The translations under genes and the position numbers were made by a program. A stretch of 41,007 nucleotides of DNA, taken from the NCBI GenBank assembly GCA_903934375.1, contig CAIZNP010000038.1:1-41007 (forward strand), read 5' to 3'. This document shows, piece by piece, positions 31,830 through 41,007 of this stretch. Every line of letters begins with the position of its first letter. The stretch's first letter is position 1. This DNA is from an uncultured Synechococcaceae cyanobacterium. GTDB lineage: Bacteria; Cyanobacteriota; Cyanobacteriia; PCC-6307; Cyanobiaceae. The notes below the pieces were generated by a model that was not told the origin of the DNA, made no database searches, and saw only the letters and a program-made list of their open reading frames with translations.

Positions 31830-34268
31830 GTGGTCGCCGCTCCTGAGTACGCCGCCCCCGCCTATTCGGTGCCCGACGCGCTGAAGAAGGAGAACCTCAG
31901 CCAGGCCGACTACGACGAGATCTGCCGCCGCCTCGGCCGCGCCCCCAACCGCGCCGAGCTGGGCATGTTCGGGGTGATGTGGTCGGAGCACTGCTGCTAC
32001 CGCAACTCGCGGCCGCTGCTGCAGGGCTTCCCCACCACCGGCCCCCGCATCCTGGTGGGCCCCGGTGAGAACGCCGGCGTGGTGGATCTGGGCGAGGGTC
32101 AGCGGCTGGCCTTCAAGATCGAGAGCCACAACCACCCCTCGGCGGTGGAGCCGTTCCAGGGCGCGGCCACGGGCGTGGGCGGCATCCTGCGCGACATTTT
32201 CACCATGGGCGCCCGGCCGATCGCCCTGCTCAACGCCCTGCGCTTCGGGCCCCTGGAGGACGAGCGCAATGTGGGCCTGATGGAGGGCGTTGTGGCCGGC
32301 ATCGCCCACTACGGCAACTGCGTGGGGGTGCCCACCGTGGGCGGTGAGGTGGCGTTCGATGCCAGCTACTCCGGCAACCCGCTGGTGAATGCCATGGCCC
32401 TGGGGCTGATGGAAACCGAGGAGATCGTCTGCTCTGGTGCTGAAGGGGTGGGCTATCCGGTGGTCTATGTGGGCAGCACCACCGGCCGCGACGGCATGGG
32501 CGGCGCCAGCTTTGCCTCCGCCGAGCTCACTGAGGCCTCCCTGGATGATCGCCCCGCTGTGCAGGTGGGGGATCCCTTCCTCGAAAAAGGCTTGATCGAG
32601 GCCTGTCTTGAGGCTTTCCAGACCGGCGATGTGGTGGCCGCGCAGGACATGGGTGCTGCCGGCCTCACCTGCAGCTGCTCGGAGATGGCCGCCAAGGGGG
32701 GCCTGGGCATCGAGCTGGATCTCGATCGCGTGCCCGCCCGCGAGGCCGGCATGACCCCCTACGAGTTCCTGCTCAGCGAATCCCAGGAGCGGATGCTGTT
32801 CGTGGTCAAGCCTGGCCGTGAGCAGGCGCTGATGCAGCGCTTCAGCCGCTGGGGCCTGCAGGCGGCCGTGGTGGGCCGTGTGCTGGAGGACAACATCGTG
32901 CGCGTGCTGCAGAACGGCGAGGTGGCTGCCGAGGTTCCCGCCAGCGCCCTGGCGGACGACACGCCGATCAACCACCATGAGCTGATCGGCGAACCGCCGG
33001 CCGAGATTCAGGCCCACTGGCGCTGGAGTGAGGCTGAGTTGCCCCCCGCCGGCCCCCATGGCATCACCCCCGCCGCCGGCGCCCGATCCGGGCAGCCCAC
33101 CAGCTGGAACGAGGCTCTGCTGGAGCTGCTCGATGACCCCACCATCGCCTCCAAGCGCTGGGTCTATCGCCAGTACGACCACCAGGTGCAGGCCAACACC
33201 GTGGTGCCCCCCGGCGGCGCCGACGCGGCCGTCGTGCGGCTGCGTCCCCAGCAGGGCGAGGGCGCCATGGCGGCGGCCACGCGTGGTGTGGCGGCGGTGG
33301 TCGACTGCCCCAATCGCTGGGTTGCCCTCGATCCTGAGCGCGGCGGCATGGCGGCGGTGGCCGAGGCGGCCCGCAACCTGAGCTGCGTGGGCGCCGAGCC
33401 TCTGGCCGTCACCGACAACCTCAATTTCCCCTCACCGGAAACCCCCACCGGCTACTGGCAGCTGGCCCTGGCCTGCCGCGGCCTCTCGGCCGCCTGCTCG
33501 GCCCTCGACACGCCCGTCACCGGCGGCAACGTCTCCCTCTACAACGAAACCCGCCTGCCGGACGGCCGCATGCAGCCGATCCACCCCACGCCGGTGGTGG
33601 GCATGGTGGGCCTGGTGCACGATCTGGCCCAGGTGCGCGGCCAGGCCTGGCGTGAGGCGGGTGATGGGATCTGGCTTTTGGGGGCGCCGCTGGAGGGGGG
33701 AGAGACTCCAGCCGATCCGCGCCTGGGCCTGGCCGGCAGCAGCTATCTGGAGCGGCTGCATGGAGCCGTCACAGGTCGCCCGCCCGAAATCGATCTGCAG
33801 CTGGAGCGCTCGGTTCAGGGCTTCCTGCGCCAGGCGATCGCGAGCGGCCTGGTGTGTTCTGCCCACGACCTCAGCGATGGCGGCCTGGCCGTGGCGGCGG
33901 CCGAGTGCTGCATGGCCTCCGGGGCCGGTGCCGCCAGCGGGGCTTCATCCCCCCTGGGTGCCCACCTGGAGATCCCCGCCGGCATCGCCCGCCTCGATCG
34001 GCTGCTGTTCGGCGAGGGCGGCGCCCGCATCCTGGTCAGCGTGGCGCCCGCCCACACGGCCGCCTGGCAGGAGGCCCTCGATGCCGCCAACGCCGCTGCG
34101 CCCGGGTCGGTGCCGGCCCAGTGCCTGGGCGTCGTGGAAGACGAGCCTGAGCTCACCATCAGCCAGGCCGGCAGCCGTCTTCTGCAGCTGCCTGTAGCCC
34201 AGATGAGCGAGCGTTTCGAGCAGGCGATCCCGCGCCGCATGGGCGTGGATCTGCCTCCCAGCGGCTGA
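31830..34268 (+). CDS. purL: Phosphoribosylformylglycinamidine synthase subunit PurL
   Basis: [77 protein letters not shown]. Confidence 0.96.
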   Translation: MVAAPEYAAPAYSVPDALKKENLSQADYDEICRRLGRAPNRAELGMFGVMWSEHCCYRNSRPLLQGFPTTGPRILVGPGENAGVVDLGEGQRLAFKIESHNHPSAVEPFQGAATGVGGILRDIFTMGARPIALLNALRFGPLEDERNVGLMEGVVAGIAHYGNCVGVPTVGGEVAFDASYSGNPLVNAMALGLMETEEIVCSGAEGVGYPVVYVGSTTGRDGMGGASFASAELTEASLDDRPAVQVGDPFLEKGLIEACLEAFQTGDVVAAQDMGAAGLTCSCSEMAAKGGLGIELDLDRVPAREAGMTPYEFLLSESQERMLFVVKPGREQALMQRFSRWGLQAAVVGRVLEDNIVRVLQNGEVAAEVPASALADDTPINHHELIGEPPAEIQAHWRWSEAELPPAGPHGITPAAGARSGQPTSWNEALLELLDDPTIASKRWVYRQYDHQVQANTVVPPGGADAAVVRLRPQQGEGAMAAATRGVAAVVDCPNRWVALDPERGGMAAVAEAARNLSCVGAEPLAVTDNLNFPSPETPTGYWQLALACRGLSAACSALDTPVTGGNVSLYNETRLPDGRMQPIHPTPVVGMVGLVHDLAQVRGQAWREAGDGIWLLGAPLEGGETPADPRLGLAGSSYLERLHGAVTGRPPEIDLQLERSVQGFLRQAIASGLVCSAHDLSDGGLAVAAAECCMASGAGAASGASSPLGAHLEIPAGIARLDRLLFGEGGARILVSVAPAHTAAWQEALDAANAAAPGSVPAQCLGVVEDEPELTISQAGSRLLQLPVAQMSERFEQAIPRRMGVDLPPSG

Positions 34269-34299
34269 ACGGATCCCCGCCGGATCCCCGCCAACCCTG

Positions 34300-35847
34300 A
34301 TGCACAATGCTGGAGCTAATCCAACGGTGGGACCTGCTGTGAGCGATCTGCAGCCCGGCATCAACCCCACTGTTCAGGAGCGCCCCGACAAGCCCGAGGA
34401 GGCCTGCGGTGTGTTCGCGGTGCTGGCGGCCGATCAGCCGGTGGCCAATCTCACCTACTTCGGCCTCTACGCCCTGCAGCACCGCGGCCAGGAGTCCGCC
34501 GGCATCGCTGTGTTCGATGGCCCTGTGGACGGGCGTTTGCAGGTGCGCCTGCACAAGGACATGGGCCTGGTGAGTCAGGTGTTCGATCAGGAGGTGCTGC
34601 AGCGTCTGCCCGGCCACCTGGCCATCGGCCACAACCGCTATTCCACCACCGGCAGCAGCAAGGCCTGCAACGCCCAGCCGGTGGTGCTCAACACGCGCCT
34701 GGGGGCCTTCGCCTTCGCCCACAACGGCAACCTGGTCAACGCGGCCGAGCTGCGCCAGGCCATCGCCGCCGACACCCCCGAGGCGGAGTTCACCTCCACC
34801 ACCGATTCGGAGCTGATCGCCTTCGCCATCCAGCAGGCGGTGAACGGTGGGCTCGACTGGGACGCCGCCATCCGCGCCGCTGCCGAGCGCTGCCGCGGTG
34901 CCTTCAGCCTGGTGATCGGCACACCGGAAGGTCTGTTTGCCCTGCGGGATGGGCATGGCATCCGGCCGCTGGTGTTCGGCCATATGGGCGAGCGCAGCGA
35001 AGCGCAGTGGGTGGTGAGCAGCGAGAGCTGCGGGCTCGACATCATTGGCTCCAGCTTCGACGGCGATGTCGAGCCCGGCGAGATCATCCAGTTCCGCCTC
35101 GGCGATCCAGAGCCCCAGCGCAGTCGTTGGATCAGCGAACCCGCCAGGCTGTGCGTGTTCGAGATGATCTACTTCGCCCGGCCCGACAGTCGCTTTTTTG
35201 GCGAGTCGCTCTACAGCTATCGGGTGCGCATCGGCGAGGCCCTGGCCCGCGAAACACCTGTGGCTGCCGACATCGTGATCGGTGTGCCCGATTCCGGCAT
35301 CCCGGCGGCCATCGGCTACTCCCAGTACAGCGGTATCCCCTTCGGCGATGGCCTGATCAAGAACCGCTATGTGGGCCGCACCTTCATCCAGCCCACCCAG
35401 GCGATGCGCGAAGCAGGCATCCGCGTGAAGCTCAATCCCCTGCCGGACGTGCTGGCCGGCAAGCGTGTGGTGGTGATCGACGATTCGATCGTGCGCGGCA
35501 CCACCAGCCGCAAGCTGGTGGCCGCCATCCGCGATGCCGGCGCCACCGAGGTGCACATGCGCATCAGCTCGCCGCCCGTCACCCATCCCTGCTTCTATGG
35601 CATCGACACCGACACCCAGGACCAGCTGATCGCTGCCCGCCTCACCCTGGCCGAGATCGCCGCCCACCTGGGCGTGGATTCCCTGGCCTACCTCAGCAAG
35701 GAGGGCATGGTGGAAGCGGCCCGGTCGAACGCCGGCCACTTCTGCACCGCCTGCTTCGACGGCGCTTACCCGATCGAGATGGAGGAGTCGCTGCGCAACA
35801 GCAAGCTGATGCTGGAGCCCGGCGGTATCGCGGCCACGGTCAGATAG
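34300..35847 (+). CDS. purF: Amidophosphoribosyltransferase
   Basis: EEACGVFAVLAADQPVANLTYFGLYALQHRGQESAGIAVFD; VVVIDDSIVRGTTSRKLV PRPP motif; ATG 34300 or GTG 34339 start. Confidence 0.96.
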   Translation: MHNAGANPTVGPAVSDLQPGINPTVQERPDKPEEACGVFAVLAADQPVANLTYFGLYALQHRGQESAGIAVFDGPVDGRLQVRLHKDMGLVSQVFDQEVLQRLPGHLAIGHNRYSTTGSSKACNAQPVVLNTRLGAFAFAHNGNLVNAAELRQAIAADTPEAEFTSTTDSELIAFAIQQAVNGGLDWDAAIRAAAERCRGAFSLVIGTPEGLFALRDGHGIRPLVFGHMGERSEAQWVVSSESCGLDIIGSSFDGDVEPGEIIQFRLGDPEPQRSRWISEPARLCVFEMIYFARPDSRFFGESLYSYRVRIGEALARETPVAADIVIGVPDSGIPAAIGYSQYSGIPFGDGLIKNRYVGRTFIQPTQAMREAGIRVKLNPLPDVLAGKRVVVIDDSIVRGTTSRKLVAAIRDAGATEVHMRISSPPVTHPCFYGIDTDTQDQLIAARLTLAEIAAHLGVDSLAYLSKEGMVEAARSNAGHFCTACFDGAYPIEMEESLRNSKLMLEPGGIAATVR

Positions 35848-35875
35848 GCGGCTGGTAGCGCGGTGGCTCTCTGCC

Positions 35876-37729
35876 TCACACCGGCGCTTCGGTTCCTTCA
35901 GCTTTGTGCACCACCGCGCCGCCGAGGCCGAAGGCGGCATGCACCGCCTGCAGGGCGCGCACGCCTTCGGCTTCCGGCACCACGCAGCTGGTGCGGATCT
36001 CGCTGGTGGCGATCATTTCGATGTTGATGCCTTCGGCTGCCAGGGAGCGGAACATCCGCGCCGCCGTGCCGGCGGTGCAGGGCATGCCGGCGCCCACGGC
36101 GCTCACGCGGGCGATGGCCGGACCCTCCTCGAAGCTGGCGCCGGGCCACTGGTTCAGCAGCGGCTGCAGGGCCGTGCGGGCGCGATCGAGGTCGTCGCGC
36201 TTGAGGGTGAAGCCCATATCACGGCTCTGCTGCTCGCCGCTGCCGTGGGTGCGCTCCGACTGCACGATCGCATCGAGGCTGATGGCTGCATCCGCCAGGG
36301 CGCGGCACACCGCCGCCGCGGTGCCGGGTTTGTCTGGGATGTGGCGCACCGCTACCTGGGCCTGATCGCGATCGAGGGCCACGCCGCGCACCTCCGGTTC
36401 GCCGGCCCCGGCCGGTGGGGGGTTGTGATGCAGCTGGCGTTCGTTCAGTTCGAAGCAGTTGGCGGCCGCCTGCAGGGCCTTGGCTCCCTGGAATCCGGCC
36501 ACCAGGCAGCTCACCTTCACCTCGCTGGTGGCGATCAGGCGCAGGTTCACGCCCTGTTTGGCAAGGGTGTCGAACAGCCGAGCCGCCACGCCGGGCCTAC
36601 CCATGATGCCGGCGCCGGAGATGCTCAGCTTGGCCATGCCGGCTTCGGCGCTGAGGGTGGCGCCGCTGGCGGCCGGGCCCATCGCCGCCAGCACCTCACG
36701 GCACACCAGCTGAGCTCGATCCAGCTGCTCCTCGGCCACGGTGAAGGCGATGTCGTTCGTGAAGGTGCAGTCGCTGCCGCTGCACTGGTCTTCCGCTTCG
36801 TGGGTGGCCTGCACGATCAGGTCCACGTTCAGGCCTGCCGCGGAGAGGGCCTCGAACAGTTGAGCGGCCACGCCGGGGCGATCGGGCACGTGGGCCAGGG
36901 CCAGCACCGCCTGGTCGGTTTCCAGCTCGGCGCCATCCACCGGTTTGCCCAGTTCCAGCCCCTCCCCGCTGCCGCGGCGGCTGGCGGCGTCGCTGGTGAG
37001 CAGGGTGCCAGCGGCCTCACTCCAGCTTGAGCGCACCACCAGCGGCACGCCGTAGTTGCGGGCAATCTCCACGGCCCGCGGGTGCAGTACCGCGGCCCCG
37101 AGGCTGGCCAGCTCCAGCATCTCGTTGCAGGTGATCGTCTCCATCAGCTGGGCATCGGCCACCTTGCGCGGGTCTGTGGTGAGCACACCCGGCACATCGG
37201 TGTAGATCTCGCAGGCGTCAGCCCCCAGGGCAGCGGCCAGGGCCACGGCCGAGGTGTCGGAGCCGCCGCGGCCCAGGGTGGTGATCTCGGGCACGCCGCT
37301 CAGGCCGTTGCTGGTGCCCTGGAAGCCCGCCACCACCACCACGTTGCCGTCGCCCAGCAGCCGCTGCAGTCGGTCGGTGCGCACTTCGAGGATGCGGGCG
37401 CGGCCGTGGGCCGATTCGGTGAGGATGCCCACCTGCGTGCCTGTCATGGACACGGCCGGCACCCCGAGGGCGTGCAGGGCCATGGCGAGCAGAGCGATCG
37501 ACACCTGTTCGCCCGTGGCCAGCAGCATGTCCATCTCCCGCTGCGGAGGATCGCTGCTGATCGCCCTGGCCAGCCCGGTGAGTTCGTCGGTGGTGTGACC
37601 CATGGCCGACACCACGATCACCAGGTCGTTGCCGGCCTGGCGGCTGCCGGCGATGCGCCGGGCCACCGCCTGGATGCGCTCCGCATCGGCCACCGAGGTG
37701 CCCCCGAATTTCTGAACCAGCAGGGCCAT
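35876..37729 (-). CDS. lysC: Aspartate kinase with tandem ACT domains (cyanobacterial long form)
   Basis: MALLVQKFGGTSVADAERIQAVA, GRGGSDTSAVALAAALGADACEIYTDVPGVLTTDPR; repeated ACT segments (VPDRPGVAAQLFEALSAAGLNVDLIVQ; IMGRPGVAARLFDTLAKQGVNLRLIATSEVKVSCLV; IPDKPGTAAAVCRALADAAISLDAIVQ; MPCTAGTAARMFRSLAAEGINIEMIATSEIRTSCVV). Confidence 0.95.
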   Translation of the reverse strand: MALLVQKFGGTSVADAERIQAVARRIAGSRQAGNDLVIVVSAMGHTTDELTGLARAISSDPPQREMDMLLATGEQVSIALLAMALHALGVPAVSMTGTQVGILTESAHGRARILEVRTDRLQRLLGDGNVVVVAGFQGTSNGLSGVPEITTLGRGGSDTSAVALAAALGADACEIYTDVPGVLTTDPRKVADAQLMETITCNEMLELASLGAAVLHPRAVEIARNYGVPLVVRSSWSEAAGTLLTSDAASRRGSGEGLELGKPVDGAELETDQAVLALAHVPDRPGVAAQLFEALSAAGLNVDLIVQATHEAEDQCSGSDCTFTNDIAFTVAEEQLDRAQLVCREVLAAMGPAASGATLSAEAGMAKLSISGAGIMGRPGVAARLFDTLAKQGVNLRLIATSEVKVSCLVAGFQGAKALQAAANCFELNERQLHHNPPPAGAGEPEVRGVALDRDQAQVAVRHIPDKPGTAAAVCRALADAAISLDAIVQSERTHGSGEQQSRDMGFTLKRDDLDRARTALQPLLNQWPGASFEEGPAIARVSAVGAGMPCTAGTAARMFRSLAAEGINIEMIATSEIRTSCVVPEAEGVRALQAVHAAFGLGGAVVHKAEGTEAPV

Positions 37730-37836
37730 GGCAGTGCAGGGAGACGCCGGCTGTGGCGGTCGCGGATCTGAGGGATTATCCGTCTCTACGCTCCGGCCAG
37801 CTTCCGCTCACCCGCCGGCCAGCCCGGTTGCCCGCC

Positions 37837-38226
37837 ATGCCCGTTCAGGTGCCCGTGTCCGTCGGGGAGCTGCTCGACAAGCTCACGATCCTGGCGATCA
37901 AACTGCAGCGCATCGACGATGGCGCCAAGCTGGTCAACATCGCCCGTGAACAGGAGGCGCTGGAGACCGTGGTGGCTGCAGCGGGGCTGCGGGCTGCCGC
38001 CGGGGTGGCCGAGCTGGAGGTCGAGCTGCGCCGGGTGAATGAGCAGCTCTGGGAGATCGAGGACAGCATCCGCGAGCACGAGCGTCAGCAGCGCTTCGAT
38101 GCTGCCTTCATCGCCCTGGCCCGTGCCGTGTACCGCATCAATGACCAGCGCGCCGATCTCAAGCGCCGCATCAATGCGCTGGTGGGTTCGGAGCTGGTGG
38201 AAGAGAAGAGCTACGCGGCCTACTGA
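37837..38226 (+). CDS. DUF6165-like small coiled-coil protein
   Basis: MPVQVPVSVGELLDKLTILAIKLQRIDDGAKLVNIAREQEALE...LRRVNEQLWEIEDSIREHERQQRFDAAFIALARAVYRINDQRADLKRRINALVGSELVEEKSY. Confidence 0.75.
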   Translation: MPVQVPVSVGELLDKLTILAIKLQRIDDGAKLVNIAREQEALETVVAAAGLRAAAGVAELEVELRRVNEQLWEIEDSIREHERQQRFDAAFIALARAVYRINDQRADLKRRINALVGSELVEEKSYAAY

Positions 38227-38232
38227 GGCTGT

Positions 38233-39213
38233 TCAGCCCGCCAGCAGGAAGCCGTCGCGGAAGGCGTCGCTGGGATCGCTGCCACGTTTGAGGGCGCTCT
38301 CCACCTCCAGCAGCTGGCTCAGCAGGTGCAGGAAGCGCTTCGGTTCGCGACCGCGGATCTGCTTGCGCATCACGTAGATGCGCTTGGGGTTGCCGATGCC
38401 GGCGGCTTTGGCGATGGCGTTCACGTCCTGCTCGCCCTGGCGGTCCAGCAGGCTCACCCACAGCCAGCCGCGGATCTGACCGCTGAGGGTGGCGACGATG
38501 CGCAGCGCCGGCTCGTTGGCGGCCAGCAGGGCCTCCACCAGGGCGATGGCTTCGGCGGGTCTTCCGGCCAGCAGGGCATCGCCCACCTGCAGGGCGTTGG
38601 TGGCCTGGCTGCCCACCAGGGCGGCCACGGCCGCGGCCGTGATCGCCTGGCCGCTGCCAACGTAAAGCGACAGCTTTTCCAGTTCGCTGGCCAGGCGGGC
38701 GCTGTCACTGCCGATGGCGTCGCTGAGGGCTTCGGCGGCGGCAGGCTCGAGCTTCAGCCTCAAGTCAAGGGCCGTGCGCTGGACCAGCTCAACCTGGCCC
38801 GCCCCATCCCAGATGGCCGGCAGGGTGAAGCTCTTCTCCGTGGCGTCTCCAGCCTTCACCAGCTTCTGCAGAGCCTTGGTGGTGCGCAGGCGGGCGTCCG
38901 GTTTGCCGGGACTCACCAGCAGCAGATGGCAGTTGTCCGGGATCAGCTCCAGGTTGGCCTCCAGCTGCTGGGCCAGCTCGGTCGGGCACTGACTGCAGAA
39001 CGGACTGCGCTGCAGCAGCACCACGCGATCGCCGCCGCCGAAGGGCGGGGTGCGGGCCTCCTCCAGGGCCTGGCCCGCCTGGACGGCATCGGAGCCGTCG
39101 AGGCGGCTGAGGTTGATGCTCTGCCAGGCCGGATCGGTGCGCTCAGCGATCAGGGCTTCCACCGCCCGCGTTCGGGCGGCCTCGTCGTCGCCCCAGTAGA
39201 GGTGGATCGGCAT
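38233..39213 (-). CDS. holA: DNA polymerase III subunit delta
   Basis: MPIHLYWGDDEAARTRAVEALIAE...; SDAIGSDSARLASELEKLSLYVGSGQAITAAAVAALVGS...; LLAANEPALRIVATLSGQIRGWLWV. Confidence 0.88.
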   Translation of the reverse strand: MPIHLYWGDDEAARTRAVEALIAERTDPAWQSINLSRLDGSDAVQAGQALEEARTPPFGGGDRVVLLQRSPFCSQCPTELAQQLEANLELIPDNCHLLLVSPGKPDARLRTTKALQKLVKAGDATEKSFTLPAIWDGAGQVELVQRTALDLRLKLEPAAAEALSDAIGSDSARLASELEKLSLYVGSGQAITAAAVAALVGSQATNALQVGDALLAGRPAEAIALVEALLAANEPALRIVATLSGQIRGWLWVSLLDRQGEQDVNAIAKAAGIGNPKRIYVMRKQIRGREPKRFLHLLSQLLEVESALKRGSDPSDAFRDGFLLAG

Positions 39214-39225
39214 CAGACGGCGGGC

Positions 39226-39969
39226 TCAGCGGTGCAGGGCGCTGAGCACGGGATGGTGCTCAGTCTGGGCCAGCTGCGGGTTGTCGCTCACCAGCACGGC
39301 GGCGCCGGCGGCGATGGCGGTGGCCAGCTCGATGGCAGCCGTCAGGCTCAGGCTCACTCTCAGGCCAGGCTTGCCCTGCTGCAGCCGTGCAGCCGCCTGC
39401 ACCAGGTCGGCATCAGCGGGCATCACGGTCCAGCTCTGAGGATCTCGGAAAACGGCGGCGTATCGCTGCGCCAGGGGTTCGTTGCCCTGCTGGAGCGGAC
39501 CCTGCAGCAGTTCCGCCAGGCTGAGGCTGCTGATCACACCGCGCCAGGTTCCTTGGGCAATGCCCCGCAGCAGGGGTTCCAGGAACAGGCCCGTGCCCTT
39601 GGTATCGCACACGAAGGCCACCAGGGCAGAGCCGTCGAAGGCGACCGCATCGCCCTGGCGCAGCTGCTGCGGATTGAAACCGGTTCTGTGGCCGCTGCTC
39701 GCCAACAGCGGCTGCACGAACGCTGGTGCTCCCTTGTCGGACCAGCAGTCCTTGCCGCTGCCCTGCAGGTTCAGCAGGGCCTGCAAGTGCCGTTGCCGCA
39801 GCATCGGATCGGTCGGAATGCGACCCTCCAGTGGCGTCAGCGCGGCCACGGGACGGCCATGGCGACTGATCAGCGTGGTGGCGCCCGTCTGGGCCCGGCT
39901 GAGCAGTTCCGGCAGCCGCCGCCGGGCCTCCTCAACCCCGAGGGTCTCGTCATGGATGGGCTGCGCCAT
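39226..39969 (-). CDS. Phd/YefM-type antitoxin fused to a PIN-like domain (single-polypeptide toxin-antitoxin-like protein)
   Basis: N-terminus MAQPIHDETLGVEEARRRLPELLSRAQTGATTLISRHGRPVAALTPLEG is Phd-like; C-terminus AVAFDGSALVAFV...ISSLSLAELLQG...SLTAAIELATAIAAGAAVLVSDNPQL is PIN-like. Confidence 0.7.
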   Translation of the reverse strand: MAQPIHDETLGVEEARRRLPELLSRAQTGATTLISRHGRPVAALTPLEGRIPTDPMLRQRHLQALLNLQGSGKDCWSDKGAPAFVQPLLASSGHRTGFNPQQLRQGDAVAFDGSALVAFVCDTKGTGLFLEPLLRGIAQGTWRGVISSLSLAELLQGPLQQGNEPLAQRYAAVFRDPQSWTVMPADADLVQAAARLQQGKPGLRVSLSLTAAIELATAIAAGAAVLVSDNPQLAQTEHHPVLSALHR

Positions 39970-40070
39970 GGTCGGGAGGGGTTGGGTCTGTCGCGACGGG
40001 GTTGCGGTTGGGTTCTCTAGCTGGCCGTAGGCCTGGAGGCGGCAGGGCTTGCAGCACTGCCCCTGATTAT

Positions 40071-40097
40071 GTACAGCCCGTACAGAAAACGGGACAC
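40071..40097 (+). repeat. 27-bp dispersed element, copy 2 (divergent intergenic region between Phd-PIN gene and cobH)
   Basis: GTACAGCCCGTACAGAAAACGGGACAC; contains GTACAG-CCC-GTACAG direct repeat and CCCGT-N7-ACGGG inverted repeat. Confidence 0.85.
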
Positions 40098-40146
40098 GGC
40101 TTGAAACCGCGAGTGCCTGCCTGGCCAGGGCGCCGCCCACAATGGG

Positions 40147-40875
40147 ATGGCAGCAGGCCCGTTCACCATCAGCGCGATCGATCCCCACGACCCCCTGCAG
40201 GCGGCTTCCCCGCTGGATCATCCGATCTTTCGCGAGAGCATCCACCTGATCCGCACGGCTCTGGAGCCCACGGGGGTCTACGCCCGTTTCCCTGGCCCTG
40301 CCGAGCGCGACGTGCTGGAGCGGCTGGTGCACAGCAGCGGCGATCTCACACTGCCCGCGGATCTCGTGATCGCGGCCGGAGCTTGCCAAGCTGGGCTGGC
40401 GGCCGTGGCCCTCGGCGCGCCGATCCTCACCGATACCGCCATGGCGGCAGCGGCCGTGGCACCGATGGCCCGGCGCACCTTTGCCAACCCCGTGTACAAC
40501 GTGCTCGTCTGGGCTCCCTCGCAGGCGCCTGCCGGCAGCACCCGCGCCGCCGCAGGCATGCAGCAGGCCCTGGCGAAGCATCCAGGTGCCGTGGTGCTGA
40601 TCGGCAGCGCCCCTACGGCGTTGGAGGTGCTGCTTGAGGCCGTGCACTCGGGGGCCCCGGCCCCGGCGCTGGTGATCGGCATGCCGGTGGGATTCGTGGG
40701 GGTGGCGGAGAGCAAGCGGCATCTGGCCGCCAGCGCTCTGCCACAGGTCCGCCTTGACGGCAGCCGCGGCGGTGCCGGCCTGGTGGCGGCGGCGCTGAAT
40801 GCCTTGCTGCGCCGCGCCTGGCTGATTCAGGCCGCGGCCGCGTCGATCCCCGCGGAGATTCCCACCGCCACGTGA
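40147..40875 (+). CDS. cobH: Precorrin-8X methylmutase
   Basis: [82 protein letters not shown]. Confidence 0.92.
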   Translation: MAAGPFTISAIDPHDPLQAASPLDHPIFRESIHLIRTALEPTGVYARFPGPAERDVLERLVHSSGDLTLPADLVIAAGACQAGLAAVALGAPILTDTAMAAAAVAPMARRTFANPVYNVLVWAPSQAPAGSTRAAAGMQQALAKHPGAVVLIGSAPTALEVLLEAVHSGAPAPALVIGMPVGFVGVAESKRHLAASALPQVRLDGSRGGAGLVAAALNALLRRAWLIQAAAASIPAEIPTAT

Positions 40876-41007
40876 CTGTTGGCCTCGATGCGGCTGAGCA
40901 CCTGACGGGCCCGCGTCACCACCGACGGCGGCACCCCGGCCAGGCGGGCGGCTTCGATGCCATAGCTGCGGCTGGCGCCGCCGGGCACCACCCGGTGCAG
41001 GAAGCGC
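40827..41007 (-). CDS. mutS: DNA mismatch repair protein MutS (C-terminal end; partial)
   Basis: Minus translation [59 protein letters not shown] matches the MutS C-terminal region (not in the supplied ORF track). Confidence 0.88.
   Translation of the reverse strand, partial: RFLHRVVPGGASRSYGIEAARLAGVPPSVVTRARQVLSRIEANSHVAVGISAGIDAAAA

Noticed and set aside
40071-40097. LexA/SOS box interpretation of GTACAGCCCGTAC
   Set aside because: Cyanobacterial LexA box as I recall it has GTAC-N4-GTWC spacing; here the spacer is 5 nt and the conserved element extends well beyond it. Not excluded, but not supported.

Overview
GC-rich picocyanobacterial (Synechococcus/Cyanobium-like) chromosomal segment centred on the probable replication origin next to dnaN. 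In window order: dnaJ(partial)-grpE (-); pilB-pilT-pilC (+); HI0933/BaiN-like flavoprotein (-); dusA (+); Gly-rich RRM protein (-); argH, PP2C/RsbU-like phosphatase, ftsY, nusB, DUF502, HpsJ-like (-); queG, TPR protein, gyrA/parC (+); uvrA (-); small membrane protein (-, possibly frameshifted); recN (-); ABC1/UbiB-like kinase, DUF1400 protein, thrC (+); terminator plus putative oriC; dnaN, PRC-barrel protein, purL, purF (+); lysC (-); DUF6165 (+); holA (-); a Phd-antitoxin/PIN-toxin fusion (-); cobH (+); mutS C-terminus (-, partial). Most of it is housekeeping. The items most worth a second look are: the dnaN-upstream origin candidate; evidence for an inversion spanning the origin; the single-polypeptide Phd-PIN fusion upstream of holA; a near-identical 27-bp element at two distant loci; a recN-coupled membrane gene that appears frameshifted; and a low-GC tract inside pilC. 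I saw no CRISPR array, prophage, transposase, rRNA or tRNA gene.
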